This document shows, piece by piece, positions 57,434 to 64,000 of a stretch of DNA of 64,000 nucleotides. The notes under the pieces are model-generated. The model did no database searches, had not been told where the DNA came from, and saw nothing but the letters and a program-made list of their open reading frames with translations. Both the position numbers and the translations under genes were made by a program. Location: the NCBI GenBank assembly GCA_947623455.1, contig OX392545.1, positions 24,069,001-24,133,000 on the forward strand, given 5' to 3'. How positions within the stretch are numbered: position 1 is the first letter of the stretch; every line of letters starts with the position of its first letter. Origin of the DNA: Mimachlamys varia (Eukaryota > Mollusca > Bivalvia > Pectinida > Pectinidae).

Positions 57434-57828
57434 GTACAATCCTTATTAAAATGTTTTTTTTTAACATTTTACTAACTTTTGTCGATTTAAAGTTCAAAGT
57501 AATCATGTTTTATTGTTCAGTATTGTTCATGGTTACTTGATTATAGATGTGTATTTACCATTGTATTACCCTGACTCTATATAATTCTACCAAATTCAGA
57601 TGGTTTTCACAAGGCCATAAATGCCATTTACGATTGGTGACGTCATTATTATTATGACGTCATAATTGTTACGTTTGGACATCATTGACCGTCCCCGGGT
57701 GGAAACTATTTCATTCAATGTACAGGAATACTCGATAGACACATTATAAGAGCTAAATGCTGAAAAATAAAAGCAGGAATTAATGTTTTTAATGAGATGA
57801 ACCGATTCTTAAAATGGTAAATATAAGT

Positions 57829-57889
57829 ATTGAACTGCTTTTTGTTGGCATTCATATTGCCTATTATTGCAAACTGAAAGCAGTTCAAT
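57829..57889. repeat. Short perfect inverted repeat
   Basis: 13-bp arms (attgaactgcttt and aaagcagttcaat) enclose 35 nt. It may be a MITE remnant or simple hairpin. Confidence 0.7.
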
Positions 57890-58333
57890 GCATAAATAAC
57901 AAAAAATAAAGCTTTTTATTACATTTTTACCAGTGAAATACCGAAAATTACTCATTCTACATTGTATAATAAAAGTCATATTTTTCACTAGTGAGAAAAA
58001 TGATATTGTGTGAAAAATATCACTTTTTCTGATTTGACCTATCAGAACGCTGCTTCAAAACAACATTTGGAAAATCAAAAGCTGTCACTGTATATTTTGT
58101 AATATAAATGTAATAAACAGAATATCTAACAGGATCTACAGTAATACCAAACATGTTTCACTCGTGCTGCTCACTTGTGAAAAAAATCAAAATATTAGCC
58201 CCACTTGTGAAATAATATTTGGTATCACTGAAGACACTGTTAGACTGATATCCTCTGTTCATTTCTTTACCACAGTAAAAGTGTTCCTCTGTACATTTGT
58301 ATATTAAAGTTGTAATGCCAGTATACGATATAC

Positions 58334-58442
58334 CTGTACGTTCAGTGGTTCCGTGTCCCTGGTAAATGTCGCGCCGATGGTACAGGCGGCACAGAGGCTG
58401 GCTGTCTTGATGAAGTTCATACACATATGTGATTTTTTCGAA
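58334..58442 (-). CDS. Candidate internal exon, 109 bp, unknown gene
   Basis: On minus, an acceptor 'aatctatttcag' precedes a GC-rich block that ends at donor CAG|GTATAT. Two frames are open throughout: one gives FEKITYVYELHQDSQPLC then RLYHRRDIYQGHGTTERT; the other gives MNFIKTASLCAACTIGATFT. The third is closed. The first looks like an internal exon of a soluble protein. The second, starting at an in-exon ATG, would suit an N-terminus. Flanks turn AT-rich at once on both sides, as expected for introns. No homologue recognised. Confidence 0.4.
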
Positions 58443-58854
58443 CTGAAATAGATTGATTATTTCTGTCGATGTTAAAAGTGGAACATAACATTGATCTGGA
58501 ATGTAACCTTATCAAAAAAATATTTTTTTCTCGAAAATCAAAATTGATAAAACATTGTAAAATGATATCGTATAAGAAAAGAAAATCATATTTGTGTAAC
58601 GGGAGATTACTGCTGATGGTAATTAAACAGCAGTGTTTAAGCAGGTTATAAAGAGCTCCTGTATAACGTTTTGTTTCTGTTAATTGATAAAGCTGGGACT
58701 TTCTATAAGGTTGTTCAAAGAATATGCCCACGTTAAAATACCCTAAAGAAGACTGAAATAAAAACATGTATTTTTGCAGGGCTAAAATTTTGCGGTTTTC
58801 TATAGGGGCAAAGTTTCGTTGGAAAATCATTTTGTTTGCAATGCTTAGAGACAA

Positions 58855-60255
58855 ATGTTATTCGTCCTTTACCTTTGCAAGACATCAAGTATTTCAAAAT
58901 GTTTATTAATTCGCAATCATTTGATTTTTTTGATAAAACGTACTCGGAAAAATAAACGAAAATGAAAACCCGACGAAAATTAAAGAATTTACAATAAGCA
59001 ACTTTGTATATCGTACATACTTAGGCTTTTGTGTACTTCTCAGAGTAATATATGTACTCTATACAAGCTGAACTTCGTCTTTGTATTTTCATTTTGTTTT
59101 GTTTGCCGGTGACAGTACATCCCTCCCCTTGTTCTGTCGCATGTAAAAGTGCCGTATTCGCTGACATTTGTCAGCTCTGGTTAATCCCCGTGTACCGTAA
59201 CTCTAGGGTTTCTTCTAGATACGCTATCAAAACTCCCCGCCAAAAGTTCCCTCCATGTTCTTCTCTTAGAATTGGGTGGTTATTAATTACCTGTTATAGG
59301 GTTTCCATGACAACTGACTTCTGTTAGTCTTAATTTTAATCCGTTTCCGCCGAGAACAATGACGGATTAGAATTGTTTCTATGGCGTTACTTCAGCAAAT
59401 TCATCTCCTCCTCTCGCGCTAGATAGAGCCTACTGATTTATTTCGGGAAGTCGTTTATGTCGCGGTAACCGAGAAGGAAAGAAAACTATAAAGAACATAT
59501 TTCTCTAGACCCTCCAGATTAGATACCGATGTCCCAATCTTCGTAATTGCTCGTTAGTTTTTATTGAATCAGTAAGAATAATGTGATATTGTCAGTGTGC
59601 TTTCTCAGAAGTTTACGTACGAAAAGGTAATCCTCCACATACAGCAATTTATAAAACTGCTCTTTGGGTGACGGTTGATAGTGACAAAAGAATAATTAAA
59701 ATCTACGTCACACAGTTCGCAAAATACATCCATGTGTTACATATAGATCAAGGTCGTTAGGTATTGGCCTCTCCCTATAACTTTGCCGCCCAACCACTCA
59801 TATCCCATTTTGAGCCGAAAAAAACGACAAAATAAATATAACGCTTTATTAAATAGGCGAATATCTCCGTGGTAGATAGATTGGCAAGGGAAATAAGGAT
59901 CTTACCTTTTTTGTAGTAATAGTGCCATACATTTTAATATATATATATACGTGTATATACATCGGGAAACTTATACTGACAGCGTTTTAATATATAAATA
60001 TTTACATTCAGTATGCTTGACAGCATTGGCGAAAATTGTATTCATTTCTCATAACAACAGTACCCTCATCACATGCAAACAGCGTGTAGTAATACCTTGA
60101 AAAATAGTTGTAGTCCCTGAACAGTATAATTGATTATAATTTTTTAAAATAAAATGTTTAAAATTTAAAAAAAGATTAATTATAAACAATCCCATGAAAA
60201 TACAGTGACAACAAATACTGTTATGTTTAGATAAAATATTAACAAATGCAAGCGT
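58855..60255. other. Mostly unique stretch with possible conserved regulatory sequence
   Basis: 59080-59470 is less AT-rich than its surroundings and includes an RFX-type X-box-like palindrome (gtttccatgacaac, 59301-59314). The rest is AT-rich with an (AT)n run near 59940. No exon called. Confidence 0.3.
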
Positions 60256-60259
60256 TCTG

Positions 60260-60560
60260 CATGTGCTGCACCGGAAGTTACCATGTCGTCTACTATCCGC
60301 CGTCAGGCCATCGGAATGGTTCTTCTACCCGTGTTATTGTAAATCAATGATCCATGTAATATGTAGAGACAATCAACATTGTAACAGTCCTCTTAAAGTT
60401 CAAAACATAAAAATCACTCCAAAAATCTCACAGAATATATGTTGTTGATGGAACTTCATTTTGTTTCGGTTGTTGTTATGACGTTGCTAAGACCGTGTCA
60501 CGAATTGTGTAACACTTTCCCGCGAAAACGGATGTTCTCTCTCCGACGTCACTCCCGGAT
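60260..60560. promoter_or_regulatory. Promoter-like cluster (ETS, E2F, CRE)
   Basis: ACCGGAAGT (ETS, 60270-60278) precedes 'accATGtcg' at 60283, which opens a 19-codon frame ending at 60342. Further right are an E2F-type palindrome TTTCCCGCGAAA (60516-60527) and GACGTCAC (60545-60552). Local CpG content is raised. Such clusters typify animal core promoters. Direction and gene are unknown. Confidence 0.3.
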
Positions 60561-60635
60561 AAAAACATGACAAAACGCTATTTTTTTATTTTGGTGTGCG
60601 TAAACGGATAAAATAAAAAACAATCATAATGTAAA

Positions 60636-61068
60636 TATTTAAGGAATGAAATGTATTTTTTCAACATTCATGAGGTCATAACAATATTGGCTTTCTGGAC
60701 ATATTTACCATGAATCGCTAACGCGATTCATGGAATATGTAAAGAATAAAAATAAACTTTATTTATTATACAACAATTATGAAACAAGTTATCAAACTTA
60801 TATTAATCACTCTTGTTGGCCCGGATGTTAGCGCGCGAGGGGTCTTATTGTGGGAGGAAACCGGAGTACCCGGAGAAAACCCACGAGGTCGGGCAGGTGA
60901 CCCCATACCTTTTCACGTCCGATCGGGGAATCGAACCCCGGCCGCCTTGGTGAAAGGCAAGTGCGCTATCCACTGCACCACCCGACCACCCTGGAATATG
61001 TCCAGAAGCCAATGTTGTTATGACCTCATGAATGTTGAAAAAATAAATTTCATTCCTTAAATAAACAC
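60636..61068. mobile_element. Foldback element interrupted by a SINE
   Basis: Left arm 60636-60735 and right arm 61002-61068 pair over their whole length ('aaggaatgaaat', 'caacattcatgaggtcataa', 'ggacatatt'). The centre is a perfect hairpin, ccatgaatcgc-taac-gcgattcatgg (60709-60734). The right part of the palindrome is displaced by the SINE at 60741-60991. It shares its centre style with 57307-57433. Confidence 0.85.
60741..60991 (-). mobile_element. tRNA-derived SINE with target-site duplication
   Basis: It is flanked by TGGAATATGT at 60731-60740 and 60992-61001, a 10-bp duplication. On the minus strand the tRNA-like head has A box (tggtgcagtgg) and B box (ggttcgattcc) with a cloverleaf-like layout, then a body with 'gtgggttttctccgggtact' and 'ccggtttcctcccac', and an AT-rich tail. 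It differs from the tRNA-Ser-like family S. The clean duplication implies target-primed integration into the foldback. Confidence 0.85.
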
Positions 61069-62030
61069 GTGTAAAAAATATTTTGTTACCATGTGAAGGT
61101 ACATTGTAATAATTAGATAAAATAAATAAAAAATATTTTGTCTTTATACACATGTATATACATCGGGAAACTTATCGCGACAGCGTGTTAAGTATAAAAG
61201 CATAAAATCCCTTTCCAAGAGTAAAACATCTGGTGTTTTACTTACAATGTATAAGGTTGGTTTGTTGATTGTTTTTACGTCCTATTAACAGCCGGGGCCA
61301 TTTAAGATTGTTATTGTTCACTCAGACACACATATGTGTGTTACAAGAGGACACTTATACAGAGAAAGATTTACACATGGCGGAACACAATCTGATTAAA
61401 ATCATTTCAGTGAACTTCTCTCTGCTGCGTTAAGATATGAGAAAATCCCATAGGGGGTCATGTCCCGATGACCTTTTGCATTAGCCAATCACATTATTAC
61501 TTTCAGAATCTTGACAGTGAAATTTTGAGGCGACACAGCTTGCATAATCGCATTTGGTCGTGTAGTCATTTTGTCACCAACAAGTTCATGTGGAATAATG
61601 TGACGAAATGACTTGCTGCAAGATGACAGGTCATTGGAAAATTATTTTAGTGTTAAGTAAAGATACGACAAAGGTCATCTGAACGTGACCTCTAATTGGA
61701 TGTTGTCAGATTCTTGCAAAACGAGTGAGAATAAGGATCTGTATTTTAATCAGATTGGTACCACGGCCTCCCAAATACACACGCATTCAACAAACAAACA
61801 CATCGTTTACACCGGGAAGCCGTACCTAAATGTTAATAGGCCGTGCAAGCAATCAAGGCAAACGTTCCCAATATTACTCAATAATATTCATGTTTTTTGA
61901 TGTTATGACGAAAATATAGATACATGTAGGTATATAGATACTACAGAAAACGTTTATGTAGGTCATGGTACGAGTATGCAGTTATTGTAAGTTATAGAGA
62001 TTCCAAGTGTTCATATCTTTCTGAGCGTCA
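61069..62030. other. Mostly unique stretch with a SINE tail scrap
   Basis: 61258-61310 on minus matches the family S tail ('ctgttaataggacgtaaaaa'). 'tatatacatcgggaaactta' at 61151 repeats 59952. Nothing else assigned. Confidence 0.4.
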
Positions 62031-62041
62031 CCCGGAAGTCA

Positions 62042-62179
62042 ATGATCGCCATCTTTGTAAGAAAACATTTTGGGGATATCGACGATCCCGAAATCTTCGT
62101 CGGTAAGGCGGACTTAAAACCGTTCAAGCAAAATAATAGAAACACCCCGGTGTGTATTGTACGTCAATTTCAAAGATAA
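62042..62179 (+). CDS. Short ORF, 45 aa, or first exon
   Basis: An ETS-type CCGGAAGT (62032-62039) lies 2 bp upstream of the ATG. The frame reads MIAIFVRKHFGDIDDPEIFV, then GKADLKPFKQNNRNTPVC, ending TAA. A donor-like TCG|GTAAGG at 62102/62103 would cut it after 20 codons. On the minus strand the same start region reads AAGATGGCG (a YY1-type site), which with ETS marks many animal transcription starts, so either direction is possible. No family recognised. Confidence 0.25.
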   Translation: MIAIFVRKHFGDIDDPEIFVGKADLKPFKQNNRNTPVCIVRQFQR

Positions 62180-63710
62180 AATCTTTTATGCGCCCTTGAC
62201 TAACAGCTATTAAATAGAACGTGAACGAGAAATAATGAAAAATTAATAGCAAAGACGCCGGCCTCGTTGTGAGACATGGTCTGTATGCATGAATACAACA
62301 ACTAATTTACGCGTATTTTAGACTTAAGAATATAACTTGTGATATATTATTAGCAAAAATGCTAAACTTATGACTTTGTTATGAAAAAAAACGATTATGA
62401 AAACTTGTAAATGTCGCTTTAAACAGCCAGAGTTGTGTAATGTTAGTCTAACTGAATAAATTATCACCTTATCAATCAGTATGCCATTTAACATTACAAG
62501 TAGGCTTCAATTTACTTCATTTTCTTTTTCATTTACGAAGCAAACAGGGTTGTTGTGATTTGTAACATTACATTTAATGATTTGTTATTCTGCTACACAT
62601 TATGAAGGAATTGTTTTATTTTCATTTACTTTTAAACAAATCCTTATTTAATACTCACTTTAGTTCATTTAAAACTGGATCTGAAATCCAATATGGCCGC
62701 CAGCAGACATCTAATACTTCTACATACGAGAGATTTTCCTAGTCCTTAGAGAATATGGTTTTTTTTTTTCGTGAAACTTTTTTGTAAACAACTTCAAACA
62801 TTAATTATATCAACGGTTTCTGTGTAATAGCTTTTAACGAAATTGCTTATTTTCATAAAATTCTATTTCAATCTCAGCTAATGTTTGGTTTAGTCAGATC
62901 TGAAGCCCTATATGACCGTGGAATTCTTGATATAATTATAAATATTATTAATTAATTGTTATCATGTTTAGTATATTTTCTTAATCCTGTACACGATAAT
63001 ACGTTCTAATGTATTCATAAGTACGTCAAGCGATCCCCTTTCTATAGGAATATTTGTTGATGTTTAGGCGATGTAATCTTTATCACCAAAGTGCCTGCTT
63101 TCTGAATCCTTTTAAATTACTTAAAATAAACTAAAGTAAGCCAAATTTTGTCCTCGAGTTATTTGCTGGAAACATATATGATAACGGAATCCTGTGCAGT
63201 GCTACCTCGACAAACTCGATTGTTTTAACAAGATTGCAAACTTAATTGTTTTAAATTTAGTGGCATACAATGGCGTTCGTAGTAAAAATTACGGAGTTAT
63301 AATGTACCCGGGAGAGAGGAAGGGATTGGGAAATCCAGTAGATTGGAGAGTTTCGAATCTTGTCAGAAGAGTGGGTGCAGCTATGTTGTTTTTACATTCA
63401 GTAATACTGCACCTGGAAACTAGCGTTGCTTTCCCATAGGTACATTTCAAAAATGGTGCAATACCTCGAGAAACGGTAAAACGGTCGTTGACGACTTAAT
63501 TTCTTGACAACAGAAGACTGCATTCGACATACCCCGTACACAGTATAGCGCTGAATTTTTTTTTAAATGTGATGTATGAAAAATACATTTTAAAAATACA
63601 GTTTTACAGTAGTTGTAACTAAATGTTACAAAATCACATTTAGAACACAACACCGGAAACAGAGAGACACAAAACACAAAAGATATAACGAGGAAAAATA
63701 AACAAATAGG
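62180..63710. other. Unique AT-rich stretch
   Basis: An 81-codon open frame at 63194-63439 has a fairly protein-like middle (GERKGLGNPVDWRVSN) but no ATG or splice support, and is left unassigned. Confidence 0.3.
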
Positions 63711-63714
63711 ACCC

Positions 63715-63870
63715 TAAGGAACCAACATAATAGAAACAGAAAACTAACAGAAACAATGGGGAACCGAAACGACAGGAACAGAGGAGACACAAAACTAACA
63801 AAAACAATGGGGAACCAAATAACAGAAACAGAGGGGACACAAAACTAACAAAAACAATGGGGAACCAAAT
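63715..63870. repeat. A-rich tandem repeat, 3 units of about 50 bp
   Basis: 'aaacaatggggaacc' recurs at about 63751, 63802 and 63852, with 'cagaggggacacaaaactaa' between. Units are closely similar. Confidence 0.85.
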
Positions 63871-63894
63871 AATAGGGTGGTAAATAAAACATAG

Positions 63895-64000
63895 AGACTA
63901 CAGAAGCGTCAACAAAACCACAATCCGAAATCAAAATCGATTAAACTGGAGGCGAAATGTGAAAAAAAGGAAAGATTTACATGGAGACCATTTTAAAATC
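63895..64000 (-). mobile_element. Family A retroelement 3' end, copy 21, cut by the window edge
   Basis: The minus-strand 3' terminus reads 'gaagcgtcaacaaaaccaca', 'aatcaaaatcgattaaactg', 'gaaagatttacatggagacc'. It continues beyond the window. Confidence 0.8.

Noticed and set aside
58417..58854. 145-codon minus-strand frame
   Set aside because: AT-rich codon content, hydrophobic/aromatic bias typical of chance frames, and it overlaps the acceptor of the better-supported exon at 58334-58442.

Overview
The window looks like non-coding DNA from a large, AT-rich, repeat-laden animal genome. A bivalve or other marine mollusc fits best. I infer this from tRNA-derived SINEs, a dispersed reverse-transcriptase element, hammerhead-ribozyme repeats, foldback elements and long minisatellites, and from the absence of any gene I can name. 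No species is identifiable by eye, and no prokaryotic gene organisation is present.

Two dispersed families dominate. Family A is the 3' end of a retroelement. At least 20 mostly 5'-truncated copies lie in both orientations, and the longer ones (44275-45005, 48420-49440, 23240-23760) run into a decayed reverse transcriptase, possibly Penelope-like. Family H is a short element whose core folds as a type I hammerhead ribozyme. About ten copies or fragments are present (3365, 8455-8730, 11654, 12725, 22035, 22135-22785 as a tandem dimer, 25555, 32510, 35040, 42935). The autonomous partner of family H is not visible, but hammerheads of this kind are known from Penelope-like elements and from small retrozymes.

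Tandem arrays fill roughly 15 kb: about 120 bp units (2660-3145), 55 bp (7660-7995), 41 bp (16836-20645), 115 bp (21715-22050), 31 bp (30540-31885), 31 bp (36455-41885), 33 bp (50270-52620), 22 bp GC-rich (53138-53735), 61 bp (54749-56405) and 50 bp (63715-63870). Several arise from dispersed elements. The 55 bp and 61 bp arrays are the 3' tail and the 5' tRNA-like head of one SINE family, the 22 bp array resembles the same head, and the two 31 bp arrays share a core. Both large arrays with visible higher-order structure contain block duplications (943 bp and 599 bp).

Gene evidence is weak and fragmentary: two exon-like segments with splice sites (46859-46989 on plus, 58334-58442 on minus), a few short open frames next to promoter-like motifs (52872, 62042, 60283), and two unassigned open stretches (12332-12526, 43532-43687). 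The right third (56.6-63 kb) is the least repetitive part and the likeliest to hold regulatory or exonic sequence.
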